A stretch of DNA of 64,000 nt from JBOGXA01 sp050694175 (lineage in GTDB: Bacteria > Actinomycetota > CADDZG01 > WHSQ01), in assembly GCA_050694175.1 (NCBI GenBank), contig JBOGXA010000002.1, forward strand, positions 124,001 through 188,000, in the 5' to 3' direction. Shown here piece after piece: positions 51,184 to 59,348 of this stretch. The number at the start of each line of letters is the position of its first letter. Within the stretch, counting starts at the first letter, position 1. Under the pieces are notes generated by a model. That model ran no database searches, was not told the DNA's origin, and saw only the letters and a program-made list of their open reading frames with translations. Both the position numbers and the translations under genes were made by a program.

Positions 51184-51696
51184 TCAGCTCCGCCGGGAGG
51201 GGAGCCGCGCCCCTCCGCTGCGGGCCCTGCTCGGTGCCGCGGCGGCACCGGTGCCCGCCGGCTCGGCCTCGTCCGGCGCGGGACGCAGCTCGCGAAGCGT
51301 TCCGGCAAGCTGGTCGCGCACCTTGCCCACGGCAACGACCGCGCCGAGCACTCCTTGGCCCGACCTCAGCAGGTCGATCACCTGTTGATCGTTAGTGCAC
51401 GCGTATACGCCCGAGCCGTCGGCCACGATCGTCACCTGGGACCAGTTGTCGTCGAGGTTGTCACGCACGTAGTCGATCGCCTGGCGCACTTTCTGCAGGC
51501 TGGCGCCCGCGTCCGTGAGGCTCTTGATGACCTTTAGCTGCAGCAGGTCGTTGAACGAGTAAAGCCGCTGGCTCCCCGATCCCGTGGCCGCTTGCAGCGA
51601 CGGGTTCACGAGCCCGGTGCGCGTCCAGTAGTCGAGCTGCCGGTACGTGATCCCGACGATCTTGCATGTCTGTGGACCTCTGTAGCCCTCTTCCAC
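51184..51696 (-). CDS. MerR-family transcriptional regulator (Rv1830-like position)
   Basis: 170 residues: winged helix of MerR type (CKIVGITYRQLDYWTRTGLVNPSLQAATGSGSQRLYSFNDLL) then a dimerisation helix and a small C-terminal region with a disordered tail. GTG 51696 preceded by GAGAGG. Gene order gcvH, FHA, MerR, (hpt, dacA), DUF151, MerR parallels mycobacterial Rv1826-Rv1830. Candidate binder of the CTTGTNNACAAG palindromes. Confidence 0.85.
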   Translation of the reverse strand: MEEGYRGPQTCKIVGITYRQLDYWTRTGLVNPSLQAATGSGSQRLYSFNDLLQLKVIKSLTDAGASLQKVRQAIDYVRDNLDDNWSQVTIVADGSGVYACTNDQQVIDLLRSGQGVLGAVVAVGKVRDQLAGTLRELRPAPDEAEPAGTGAAAAPSRARSGGARLPSRRS

Positions 51697-51850
51697 CTCG
51701 TGTCCTCTCTTGCCCCGGAGCCGCGACCGATCCAATGCCGGCGCGGGAAGTACAAGGACGTAGTTACGCTGGTGAAAAGCGTCGCACGGGGGCGCGCGCC
51801 TGTCAACGGAACCTGTGGAAAACCTGGTGGGGACCTTCGGGGGGCCCGGC

Positions 51851-52330
51851 CTAGCCGCCCCCTGCGAAGTCCTCGGGTGTGACCTGGTCCAGGAACTCCC
51901 GGAACTTCTCGACCTCGGCCTCGTCGTCGTCGCGCAGCTCGATGCCGGCCTGCTCGAGGACCTCCTCGGCGGCAAAAATCGGAGCGCTTATCCGCACGGC
52001 GAGGGCGATCGCGTCGCTGGGGCGGGATGAGACCTCGGTGACTTTTCCGTTGTTCGTCATCCGGATGACCGCAAAGAATGTCTGCTCCACGAGCTCCGAG
52101 ATCAGGATCCGCTCGACGTTGATGTCGCTCTCGGTGAGGATGTCGCGCAGGAGATCGTGGGTCATCGGACGGGGGGTCTCGATCCCCTGCAACGCAAACG
52201 CGATGGCCGTCGCCTCCACCGCACCGATCCAGATCGGAAGGTACCGATCGCCGTCAGTTTCCTTGAGCAAGACAATCGGCTGGTTCGAAGGGAGCTCCAC
52301 CCGGACCCCCACAAGCGACACCTCTCTCAT
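51851..52330 (-). CDS. Bifunctional nuclease family protein (DUF151)
   Basis: 159 residues. MREVSLVGVRVELPSNQPIVLLKETDGDRYLPIWIG and PRPMTHDLLRDIL are hallmarks of the DUF151/bifunctional nuclease family, with an acidic UVR-like C-terminal tail. Related to Rv1829. Plant members degrade DNA and RNA; the bacterial role is not settled. Start is preceded by TAGCCT at 6-nt spacing. Confidence 0.88.
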   Translation of the reverse strand: MREVSLVGVRVELPSNQPIVLLKETDGDRYLPIWIGAVEATAIAFALQGIETPRPMTHDLLRDILTESDINVERILISELVEQTFFAVIRMTNNGKVTEVSSRPSDAIALAVRISAPIFAAEEVLEQAGIELRDDDEAEVEKFREFLDQVTPEDFAGGG

Positions 52331-52336
52331 GAGGCG

Positions 52337-52342
52337 AGGCTA
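52337..52342 (-). promoter_or_regulatory. Predicted -10 element (TAGCCT) for leaderless DUF151 gene
   Basis: On the minus strand TAGCCT, 6 nt, then ATG. Confidence 0.4.
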
Positions 52343-52356
52343 ACACCTCCGCTTTC

Positions 52357-52980
52357 CTAGCCCGCCTCGCCGCGCGCCTCGAACAGGCCCGGAACCAGCA
52401 GGTTCGGATCGTTGGCGAGACGCGCCAGATCGCGCACCGCGAGGATGTCGGGAACGTTGCGATAACGACCCTGGAAATCGAGTCCATAACCGACGACGAA
52501 GACGTCGGGGATCTCGAAGCCGCGGTGCTCGAGCGCGACCGGAACGATGCGTCGCACCGACTTGTCCAGCAACGTGACCGCGCGCAGCGAACCGGGGCCG
52601 CGTTCCCCCAGCGCTCGGCGCAGATATGTGAGCGTGAGGCCCGTATCCACGATGTCCTCGACGATGACGACGTCTCGTCCCCCGATGTCTTGCTCGAGGT
52701 CCTTAACGATGCGGACGATGCCCGACTGAGGGGCGGCCGCGTCGTACGAGGAGATCGACATGAAATCGACCTCTACGTCGACCGTCATGGCGCGCAGGAG
52801 GTCGGCGAGGAACAGCGTCGATCCCTTGAGGACGCCGATCAGTATCGGCGGTGCGGTGCCGTTCGTGTAATGCGCCGATACCTCAGTCCCGAGCGCACGC
52901 GTTCGATCCGCAAGCTGGTCGCGGCCGAGCAGCACCTCCGCTGGCAGGGCCCCGTCGGACGTCGGCACCGGGTCGTTCAC
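52357..52980 (-). CDS. hpt: Hypoxanthine phosphoribosyltransferase
   Basis: 207 residues. PRPP-binding motif VVIVEDIVDTGLTLTYL (about residues 115-130), pyrophosphate loop GVLKGSTLF, and the C-terminal purine-recognition segment FVVGYGLDFQGRYRN identify HPRT. It salvages hypoxanthine and guanine. GTG start overlaps the dacA stop (GTGA). Confidence 0.93.
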   Translation of the reverse strand: MNDPVPTSDGALPAEVLLGRDQLADRTRALGTEVSAHYTNGTAPPILIGVLKGSTLFLADLLRAMTVDVEVDFMSISSYDAAAPQSGIVRIVKDLEQDIGGRDVVIVEDIVDTGLTLTYLRRALGERGPGSLRAVTLLDKSVRRIVPVALEHRGFEIPDVFVVGYGLDFQGRYRNVPDILAVRDLARLANDPNLLVPGLFEARGEAG

Positions 52981-54098
52981 GACCGGCCCATCAGGCCTGC
53001 GACTCCCCCGACCATTGCCAGCAGCGCATCGACGATCCACGGAGTCCCGCCGTCGCTCGCCACGTCGCGTGCGGCGACCGCGGCCACCCGTCCGACGGGA
53101 CGTCCCCGGTGCACCACGACGACGTCGCCCATTCGCTCACCGCGCACCACACCGCCGCGACCGGGGGCCGGTTCGAGCACGAACTCGACGTCCGATCGTT
53201 CGTAGGGGCCGCGCACCGTGCCGTCCGCGACGACCGCGGTCCCGGATCCATCGATCGCGATGAACCCCCCCACAACCGCGCCGGCGCGCAGCAGCACCGT
53301 GCGGGCGAGCCGGGCGAAGCCGTAGTCGAGCAGCAGCCGGGTATCCGCGGTGGCGTCGGCCGAGTCCATCGCCACCGAGATCAGGAGCCGGCCGCGGCGG
53401 TGCGCCGCCCCGACCAGCACGTTGCCGGCGCCCAGCGTATAACCGGTCTTGACCCCGACTGCACCACGGTAACTCTCCAGTAGAGCATTACGGTTTACGA
53501 CCGCGATTGATCCGCCCCGGCCCGGGATCGTCGTTGCAGGCGTCGCGACGATCTCCGCCAGCGCCGGATGCTCCACCACCGCGGCCGCGATCGTGGCGAG
53601 GTCGCGGGCCGTCGAGTAATGGCCCGGCTCATCGAGCCCATGTGCGGTGACGAAAGCCGTGCGCTCGGCGCCGAGTTCCGCCGCGTACTCGTTCATATCG
53701 GAAACGAACACGGCCTCGCTCCCCTCGACATGCTCGGCGAGGGCGACGGCCGCGTCGTTGGACGACGACAGCAGCAGCGCGTACAGGAGGCCCTCGACCG
53801 TGTACGTCTCCCCCGCCTCGAGGCCGAGCCCTCCGCCCCCGGTCGCGGCCGCGGCGGCCGACACGGACACCGTGTCGGCGAGGCCGGCCCGGTCGACGAC
53901 GAGCAGGGCGGTGACCATCTTGGTCGTGCTCGCCATCGGAAGGCGGGCATCCGGGCGCCGGGCGAACAGCACCCGGTCTCCCTCGTCGACGACGATGCAC
54001 GCCCCGCAGGTGACTTCGGGGGGGCGGGGGGCGCCTCCCGCAGGGCCGCCGACGAGGATGACGGCCGCGGAGACGGCAACTAGTAGCCTTGTCGACAA
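52977..54098 (-). CDS. dacA: D-alanyl-D-alanine carboxypeptidase (peptidase S11)
   Basis: 373 residues. Signal peptide (RLLVAVSAAVILVGGPAGG), active-site STTK in MASTTKMVTALL, SSN in LLSSSNDAAVAL and KTG in VGVKTGYTLGAGN. Trims the terminal D-Ala of peptidoglycan stem peptides. A C-terminal hydrophobic segment may anchor it. The TTG start at 54098 lies inside an exact CTTGTCGACAAG palindrome, so a bound repressor would cover the initiation region. Confidence 0.92.
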   Translation of the reverse strand: MSTRLLVAVSAAVILVGGPAGGAPRPPEVTCGACIVVDEGDRVLFARRPDARLPMASTTKMVTALLVVDRAGLADTVSVSAAAAATGGGGLGLEAGETYTVEGLLYALLLSSSNDAAVALAEHVEGSEAVFVSDMNEYAAELGAERTAFVTAHGLDEPGHYSTARDLATIAAAVVEHPALAEIVATPATTIPGRGGSIAVVNRNALLESYRGAVGVKTGYTLGAGNVLVGAAHRRGRLLISVAMDSADATADTRLLLDYGFARLARTVLLRAGAVVGGFIAIDGSGTAVVADGTVRGPYERSDVEFVLEPAPGRGGVVRGERMGDVVVVHRGRPVGRVAAVAARDVASDGGTPWIVDALLAMVGGVAGLMGRS

Positions 54099-54099
54099 G
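54088..54099. promoter_or_regulatory. 12-bp palindrome CTTGTCGACAAG over the dacA start
   Basis: Exact CTTGTNNACAAG dyad, between dacA and the upstream MerR gene and overlapping the proposed dacA TTG. See the copy at 49550. Confidence 0.5.
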
Positions 54100-54117
54100 T
54101 AGATCAGCGGACGGATC

Positions 54118-54819
54118 TCAGCTCAGCTCTCGCATTTGCGCCCGCAGGACGCCCTCCCTGAGCTGGCGGGACAGCTGTATCAGCTCGCGCATCGAGCGCG
54201 CGGCCTCGCGCTGGCCCTCGGGGTCGCGCTTGGCCGCGACCGGACTCACGATCTGCTGGAAGAAGCTCGTCTCCCGCTCGGCGAACTGCCGGTACATGCG
54301 CAGGTGCCGGGGCTCGACGCCGTACCCGAAGAACTTCAGCGCCGCCGTGGCGACGAGGAGGTCGTCCTCGTTGTAGGCCTCGCCGTCCTTGGGCGCGATC
54401 ACCCCGAACTCTTCGAGGCCCTTCAGCTGACCGTCCGATAGCCCGGCCGCCGAGCACAGCTCTTTGCGGGACATCTGGACCCCGGTCGGGGCGGTCGCCC
54501 GGCCTTTTTCGGGCGCACCCTTGGCCGGCGCGGCCGGTTCGGCGGGAAACGCTCCGCCGTTCGCGTCGACCTCGTCGAGCCGTTCCCGGATCACCTTGAG
54601 CGGCAGGAAGTGGTCCCGCTGCAGCTGGAGGATGTAGCGGAGACGTGCGACGTCGGCGTCGTAGAACTTGCGGTAGCCCGACGGCGTCCGCTCGGGGTTA
54701 ATCAGGCCCTCGGCCTCGAGGAACCGGATCTTCGAGATGGAGACATCGGGGAAGTCGGCCCTGACGGTCTCCAGGACCTCGCCGATGCTGAGGTAATCGC
54801 GTGATCGCGACAGGGGCAT
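54118..54819 (-). CDS. MerR-family transcriptional regulator (Rv1828-like)
   Basis: 233 residues: N-terminal MerR helix-turn-helix (YLSIGEVLETVRADFPDVSISKIRFLEAEGLINPERTPSGYRKFYDADVARLRYIL), a Pro/Ala linker, and a C-terminal region with a second HTH-like segment (SRKELCSAAGLSDGQLKGLEEFGVI) followed by an effector/dimer helix. Placement right after the FHA gene matches Rv1828 after garA. The stop lies 19 bases before the dacA start. Confidence 0.9.
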   Translation of the reverse strand: MPLSRSRDYLSIGEVLETVRADFPDVSISKIRFLEAEGLINPERTPSGYRKFYDADVARLRYILQLQRDHFLPLKVIRERLDEVDANGGAFPAEPAAPAKGAPEKGRATAPTGVQMSRKELCSAAGLSDGQLKGLEEFGVIAPKDGEAYNEDDLLVATAALKFFGYGVEPRHLRMYRQFAERETSFFQQIVSPVAAKRDPEGQREAARSMRELIQLSRQLREGVLRAQMRELS

Positions 54820-54821
54820 GT

Positions 54822-55289
54822 CTATCCTCCGGTCAGGAAGACCAGCTTGAACTTGCCGATCTGGAGCTCGTCGCCGGAGCGGAGATCGGCTTCCTCGACT
54901 CGCTCGCGGTTGACGTAGGTGCCGTTCAGGCTGCCGACGTCGCTGAGGCCGAACGTGGTGTCGGACCGGTGGATCTCGGCGTGCCGCCGCGACACGGTGA
55001 TGTCGTCCAGGAAGATGTCTGAGTCCGGGTGCCGGCCGATCCTGACCACGTCGGAGTCCAGGAAGTACTTGCTGCCGGCGTTGGGCCCCCGCTTCACGAC
55101 GAGGACGCCGCGCCCCCCCTCGAGCTCATCGGGCAAGATATGGATCTCTTCTTCGAGCTCGGACTCGAGCTCGGCGGGAGCGAAGGTGATCGTCGTGTCC
55201 GAGCCGCCCGACTCCGCGAGGGCAGCCCCGCACGACGAGCAGAAGTTGGCGCCGTCGGGGTTCTTGTGGCCGCAGTTGGTGCAATACAT
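54822..55289 (-). CDS. garA: FHA-domain protein with N-terminal zinc ribbon (GarA-like)
   Basis: 155 residues. Zinc ribbon CTNCGHKNPDGANFCSSCG (residues 3-21), a linker containing SDTTITF, then an FHA domain with RIGRHPDSDIFLDD, SRRHAEI and SLNGTYVN. Mycobacterial GarA has an ETTS site that Ser/Thr kinases phosphorylate; its FHA domain then binds this site internally and releases 2-oxoglutarate and glutamate enzymes. The DTT here is in a comparable place. The zinc ribbon is an addition relative to GarA. Next to gcvH as in Rv1826-Rv1827. Confidence 0.85.
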   Translation of the reverse strand: MYCTNCGHKNPDGANFCSSCGAALAESGGSDTTITFAPAELESELEEEIHILPDELEGGRGVLVVKRGPNAGSKYFLDSDVVRIGRHPDSDIFLDDITVSRRHAEIHRSDTTFGLSDVGSLNGTYVNRERVEEADLRSGDELQIGKFKLVFLTGG

Positions 55290-55332
55290 GACGGGCTTGA
55301 CCCTATAGCAGAGCTTTAGGGTTGGTCAACGG

Positions 55333-55713
55333 TCATTCTTCGATGAGCTTCTTATAGGCGTCCGCCGTCAGAAGCTCATCGACGGACCCCCGGGTCGCCT
55401 CGATCGCCACCAGCCAGCCCTTGCCGTACGGGTCGTCGTTGATCAGCTCGGGGTTCTCCTCCACCTCCGAGTTCTTGGCCAGCACCTTTCCCGAGATCGG
55501 GCTGTAGATGTCGGACACGGATTTAGTCGACTCCACCTCCCCCAGCGGCTGCCCGGCCTCGACCTCGGTGCCTGGATCCGGTAGGCCGACGAACACGACG
55601 TCGCCGAGCTGGTCCTGCGCGTAGTCGGTGATGCCCACCACTATGCGCCCGTCCTCGCTGCGAGCCCATTCGTGCTCGCTCGTATAACGAAGTTCACCGG
55701 GAACGTCGCTCAC
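55333..55713 (-). CDS. gcvH: Glycine cleavage system H protein
   Basis: 126 residues. The lipoylation site lysine lies in VESTKSVSDIYSP; YTSEHEWARSEDG begins the fold. Carries the aminomethyl group between GcvP and GcvT. GTG start with AAAGGAG upstream. It is 5 kb from gcvT/gcvPA/gcvPB but on the same strand, upstream of the FHA and MerR genes. Confidence 0.95.
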   Translation of the reverse strand: MSDVPGELRYTSEHEWARSEDGRIVVGITDYAQDQLGDVVFVGLPDPGTEVEAGQPLGEVESTKSVSDIYSPISGKVLAKNSEVEENPELINDDPYGKGWLVAIEATRGSVDELLTADAYKKLIEE

Positions 55714-55789
55714 CCACCGGCTCCTTTCCTCTTGTTCCCTCCGACGGGGGTGCCGTTCGGCTCCCCTATCTTTTCTTCTCGAAGGTCTA

Positions 55790-55801
55790 CTTGTCTACAA
55801 A
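55790..55801. promoter_or_regulatory. Near-match palindrome CTTGTCTACAAA upstream of gcvH
   Basis: One mismatch from CTTGTNNACAAG, in the 97-nt gap between the guanylyltransferase stop and the gcvH start, 77 bases upstream of gcvH. Confidence 0.35.
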
Positions 55802-55810
55802 GACACTTGC

Positions 55811-58327
55811 CTATTCGTCGACTCCCTCCGAGACGACCCGCCCTACCATAGCGGTGAAGCGCTCGGCCAGCTCGGCGGCTCCGGCGACCGTGGGCGCCTC
55901 GGCCCAGACCCGGCACATCGGTTCGTCGGGGTACGGCACCACGAGCGCCCACGAGTCGCCGTAATCGACCTTGACGCCGTCGATGAGCACGAGGCGCCCG
56001 TCGCCGGCGAGCTCCGGCATGCGCCGCATGACCGCGCCCTTGAGGTGCCACGGGGTCGGCACGTCGCGCGCCGCGATATGAACGTCGGGAAGACCATCGA
56101 CGAGCTCGGACAGCGGTCGCTCGGCAATCGCCACCATCTCGAGCGCTTTGCAGAACGTCATCACGCCGTCGGGAGCCGGCATGAAGTCGGGCCAGAGGAG
56201 CGTCCCGGACGCGTTGCCGGCGAAGCCGACCCCGGGCTCAGACGCGACCGCCATGAGCGACGTCAACGACGTCGGGGTCCACCGCAGCCTCGCCCCCGCG
56301 GCCTCGGCGATGCGCCCGCACTCCGACGATGCCGACACCGGCACGGCCACGTCGCCCGCGCCCCGGCTCACCTCGTGGCTCAGGAACGCCAGAAGCGCCC
56401 GGCCGTCGCCCACCGCCCGGCCCCGGTCGTCGACCAGATGGGCCACTTCGCCCCCCGGCTCGATGAGGATCCCCAGGTCGGAACCCGAGTTGCGTACGTG
56501 CTCGCGCAGCCTTTGGACGAGCCCGGCGAGGTCCTCGGGACTCAGCGCCGGTCGGTGCTCGTCCGTGTAGGCGTTGACGGCCAGCAGGTCGCAGCCGAGC
56601 CGGCCCATGATGGACGGGCCGACGAGGCTCACCGGCCCGAACGCGTAGTCGACGACGACCTTGAACTCGGCCCTCCGCACCGCATCGATGTCGACCGCGC
56701 GGAGCACCCCCGACACGTACTGCTCGGGCGCATGGGCGGGGAACTCCAGCTCGCCGAGCCCGCGGGGGCCGGGGCGCCGGTACTCCTCGCGGAAGAACAC
56801 CCGTTCGATCCTGCGTTGGCCGCCCTCGGAGAGGTCGCCGCCGTCGGGATCGAAGAGGCGGATCTCGACGATCTCGGGGTTGTCGGACGACGTCTGCACG
56901 CTGACCCCACCGGAGGCCTGACGGCTGCCGACGGTGAAGCGCGTGAGCGATGCCGGCGTGAGCTCGAGGTCGTGGCAGTTGACCCCGGCCGCGTTCAGCC
57001 CGGCGATGACGGCCCGCTTCATGGTCCGCGCCGCCCTGCTCGCGTCGCGCCCGGTGATCACTGTGCTCCCCCGCTTGAGGGTGCTTCCGTACGCCATGCC
57101 CAGCCGCACGGCCACAACCGGGGTGAGCCCGACGTTAACGAGACCCGAGACCCCGCGCGACCCGAACAGCCCGCGCGTCGCCCGTTGCTCATGGATGACG
57201 CTCTGCGTCACGATCGCCCCCGCCTCGACCACGCGCGATGGGTAAACCTTGACTCCAGGGTTGATCAGAGCGCCCGGCCCCACCGTGACCTCGTCGCCGA
57301 GGACGCCGCCCTCCTCGATCGCCGCGCCGCGCCCGAGGTTTGCCTGCCGGCCGAGCACGCCGCCCCGCACCTGCGCCAACGGCCCGACGTGGGCCATGTC
57401 CATCACCACGCCCCCGACGATGCGAGCGTCGTCTCGCACGAGGACGTTGTCACCGACGACCGCGTGGGGGCCCACGATGGCCCCGCCGCCGACGCGCGTG
57501 TAGTCGCCGATCACTGTCGGTCCCTCGACGCGGGCGGTCGGGTCGACCTCGACTCCCTCGCCGACCCACACGCGGGGGCGGAACTCGAAACCCGGGATGT
57601 CGATCGCAAGGTGACCCGAGAGCGCGTCTTTCTGGGCCTGCAGGAACGAGTCGGTGTTCCCGACGTCGGTCCAGTACGCGTCGGTGACGAAGCCGAACAA
57701 CGGCAGCCCCTTGTCGAGCACAAGCGGGAACAGCTCGGATGAGAAGTCGTACGGCTGCCCCGGCGGAATGAGATCGAGTACCTCGGGCTCCAGCACATAG
57801 ATACCGGTGTTGATCGTGTCCGAGAACACCTGACCCCAGCTTGGTTTTTCGAGGAACCGTTCGACGTGTCCGCCCGAGTCGGTCATGACGATGCCGAACT
57901 CGAGGGGGTCCGCCATTCGCTTGAGGACGAGCGTGGCCGCCGCCCCCTTGGCGCGATGGAAGGCCACGACCTCCTCCAGGTCGACGTCCGTGAGCGCATC
58001 CCCCGAGATCACGAGAAACGTGCCGGGCAGGAACTCGCGCGCGTTCAGGACGGATCCCGCGGTGCCAAGTGGCTCCTCCTCGACGGAGTAGGTCAACGAG
58101 ATCCCCGCGTCGGTCCCGTCTCCGAAGTAGTTGCTGATAACCGACGCGAGGAACTGCACTGTGGCGGTGACCTCCGTGAAGCCATGCCTCGTTAGCAGGC
58201 CGATGATGTGCTCCATGAGCGGTCGGTTGGCGACCGGCAACATCGGCTTGGGCATGTTGTTCGTGAGGGGCCGGAGTCGGGACCCCTCTCCCCCGGCCAT
58301 GATCACGGCGTGCATGGGCTGAGTCAT
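55811..58327 (-). CDS. Fused mannose-1-phosphate guanylyltransferase / phosphomannomutase-like protein
   Basis: 838 residues. Nucleotidyltransferase domain (about 1-235) with AVIMAGGEGSRLRPLTNNMPKPMLPV; then left-handed beta-helix hexapeptide repeats (about 255-370); then a phosphohexomutase domain (about 375-838) in which the phosphoserine loop reads VQTSSDNPE, keeping the Ser of the usual TASHNP, and DPDGGD supplies a metal-binding Asp segment. It would make GDP-mannose (or another NDP-sugar) from mannose-6-phosphate through mannose-1-phosphate. Overlaps pgsA by four bases. Known as a composite protein in several bacterial groups. Confidence 0.87.
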   Translation of the reverse strand: MTQPMHAVIMAGGEGSRLRPLTNNMPKPMLPVANRPLMEHIIGLLTRHGFTEVTATVQFLASVISNYFGDGTDAGISLTYSVEEEPLGTAGSVLNAREFLPGTFLVISGDALTDVDLEEVVAFHRAKGAAATLVLKRMADPLEFGIVMTDSGGHVERFLEKPSWGQVFSDTINTGIYVLEPEVLDLIPPGQPYDFSSELFPLVLDKGLPLFGFVTDAYWTDVGNTDSFLQAQKDALSGHLAIDIPGFEFRPRVWVGEGVEVDPTARVEGPTVIGDYTRVGGGAIVGPHAVVGDNVLVRDDARIVGGVVMDMAHVGPLAQVRGGVLGRQANLGRGAAIEEGGVLGDEVTVGPGALINPGVKVYPSRVVEAGAIVTQSVIHEQRATRGLFGSRGVSGLVNVGLTPVVAVRLGMAYGSTLKRGSTVITGRDASRAARTMKRAVIAGLNAAGVNCHDLELTPASLTRFTVGSRQASGGVSVQTSSDNPEIVEIRLFDPDGGDLSEGGQRRIERVFFREEYRRPGPRGLGELEFPAHAPEQYVSGVLRAVDIDAVRRAEFKVVVDYAFGPVSLVGPSIMGRLGCDLLAVNAYTDEHRPALSPEDLAGLVQRLREHVRNSGSDLGILIEPGGEVAHLVDDRGRAVGDGRALLAFLSHEVSRGAGDVAVPVSASSECGRIAEAAGARLRWTPTSLTSLMAVASEPGVGFAGNASGTLLWPDFMPAPDGVMTFCKALEMVAIAERPLSELVDGLPDVHIAARDVPTPWHLKGAVMRRMPELAGDGRLVLIDGVKVDYGDSWALVVPYPDEPMCRVWAEAPTVAGAAELAERFTAMVGRVVSEGVDE

Positions 58328-58929
58328 GTCTGCGCTCCTCGATCTCCAAGACTCCGCAAGCGCTGCGCTATCTCCCGTCCGTATAGAACCGTTGCGGCAT
58401 AGTAGAGAACAGCTCCCAGGATCGTGAACGCGGTGCCGACGTCGCCGGCGATGGTCCGTCCCGCCCAGCTCGTCTCCGAGTAAGCCAGGCAGGTGAGCCC
58501 AAACATCAGGGCGGCCGTGGCGCACTTACCCACGAAGTTCACCGGAATGCGTTCCATCCCCCGCCGCTCGAGCAATGGGAAGAGCGTCAAGACGGCGACG
58601 TCGCGGATGATTATCACGAGGGCGAGAACGAGCGACAGAGCCCCGGTTGCGACCAGCGCGACCGCGAGGGCCACGATGAGCACCCGGTCGGCCAAAGGGT
58701 CGAGCAGCTTGCCCAACTCGGTGATCTGTCCCGTGCGACGTGCGATGTAGCCGTCGAAGAAATCGGTCCATGCCCCCACCGCATACAGGATGACTGCGGC
58801 TTCTTCATGGCCCGAGACGAACAACCCGATGAACACCGGCACGGACGCGAGCCGCAGCGCGGACAGAAGATTGGGGATGGTGGCCAGTCGCCGTCCGGCC
58901 GTCGAGGAGTCGGTCCTCGAGGTCTCCAC
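58324..58929 (-). CDS. pgsA: CDP-diacylglycerol--glycerol-3-phosphate 3-phosphatidyltransferase
   Basis: 201 residues, about five membrane helices. The CDP-alcohol phosphatidyltransferase signature DGYIARRTGQITELGKLLDPLADR (D-G-x2-A-R-x8-G-x3-D-x3-D) is complete. Makes phosphatidylglycerol phosphate at the membrane. Other CDP-alcohol transferases (phosphatidylinositol phosphate synthase) share the motif; length and hydrophobic pattern favour PgsA. GTG start with AGGAG. Confidence 0.9.
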   Translation of the reverse strand: METSRTDSSTAGRRLATIPNLLSALRLASVPVFIGLFVSGHEEAAVILYAVGAWTDFFDGYIARRTGQITELGKLLDPLADRVLIVALAVALVATGALSLVLALVIIIRDVAVLTLFPLLERRGMERIPVNFVGKCATAALMFGLTCLAYSETSWAGRTIAGDVGTAFTILGAVLYYAATVLYGREIAQRLRSLGDRGAQT

Positions 58930-58980
58930 GTCTCCTGTTCCACATCCCCTTAGTTCGATTGCAACCCGACGACCACTCGG

Positions 58981-59055
58981 TCGGGACGGCCGGATTTGAA
59001 CCGGCGACCCCTGGTCCCCCAGACCAGTGCGCTAACCAAGCTGCGCCACGTCCCG
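58981..59055 (-). tRNA. tRNA-Pro (anticodon GGG)
   Basis: 75-nt cloverleaf on the minus strand: acceptor CGGGACG/CGTCCCG (7 bp), D arm GCGC...GCGC with loop AGCTTGGTTA, anticodon stem CTGGT/ACCAG with loop CTGGGGG (anticodon GGG, proline CCC codons), T arm GCCGG-TTCAAAT-CCGGC, discriminator A. CCA is not encoded (CCG follows). A TATCAT element lies 11 nt upstream of the 5' end. Confidence 0.96.
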
Positions 59056-59348
59056 GAGACCGCCCATGATACCGGCGGGTCGGCTCGACCCTCCCCGTGT
59101 TCAGGGCGCGTCGACTTGGGGACAAGGGGACTTACTTACTTATCGCCAAGTCGCCGGGGCGGCTCCCCCGTGCGCCGCGTGCCGACCCGGAAAGTCGGGT
59201 TGAGCCACGTCAAAGGGGTTTTCTTAAACCGCATTGTCGTCGCTGGGCGGGCCCACAGGCGGTTGAGAATTGCGTTTTGGCCGGGCCCGGCCGCCCCGGG
59301 CCCAGAGTCATTGCGCGTTTCCCACCCGGAGCTTATCCGGGTGTGCAG
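59056..59348. other. Intergenic region between der and tRNA-Pro
   Basis: Holds CTTGGGGACAAG (59116-59127, one mismatch from the palindrome family), an ACTTACTTACTTA microrepeat, a GC-rich dyad, and a hairpin ACCCGG-AGCTTAT-CCGGGT (59324-59342) just downstream of the der stop on the minus strand, a possible terminator. No coding potential seen. Confidence 0.4.

Noticed and set aside
55811..57200. Inactive phosphomannomutase domain because TASHNP is missing
   Set aside because: The loop reads TSSDNP, which keeps the phosphoacceptor Ser; activity cannot be ruled out.
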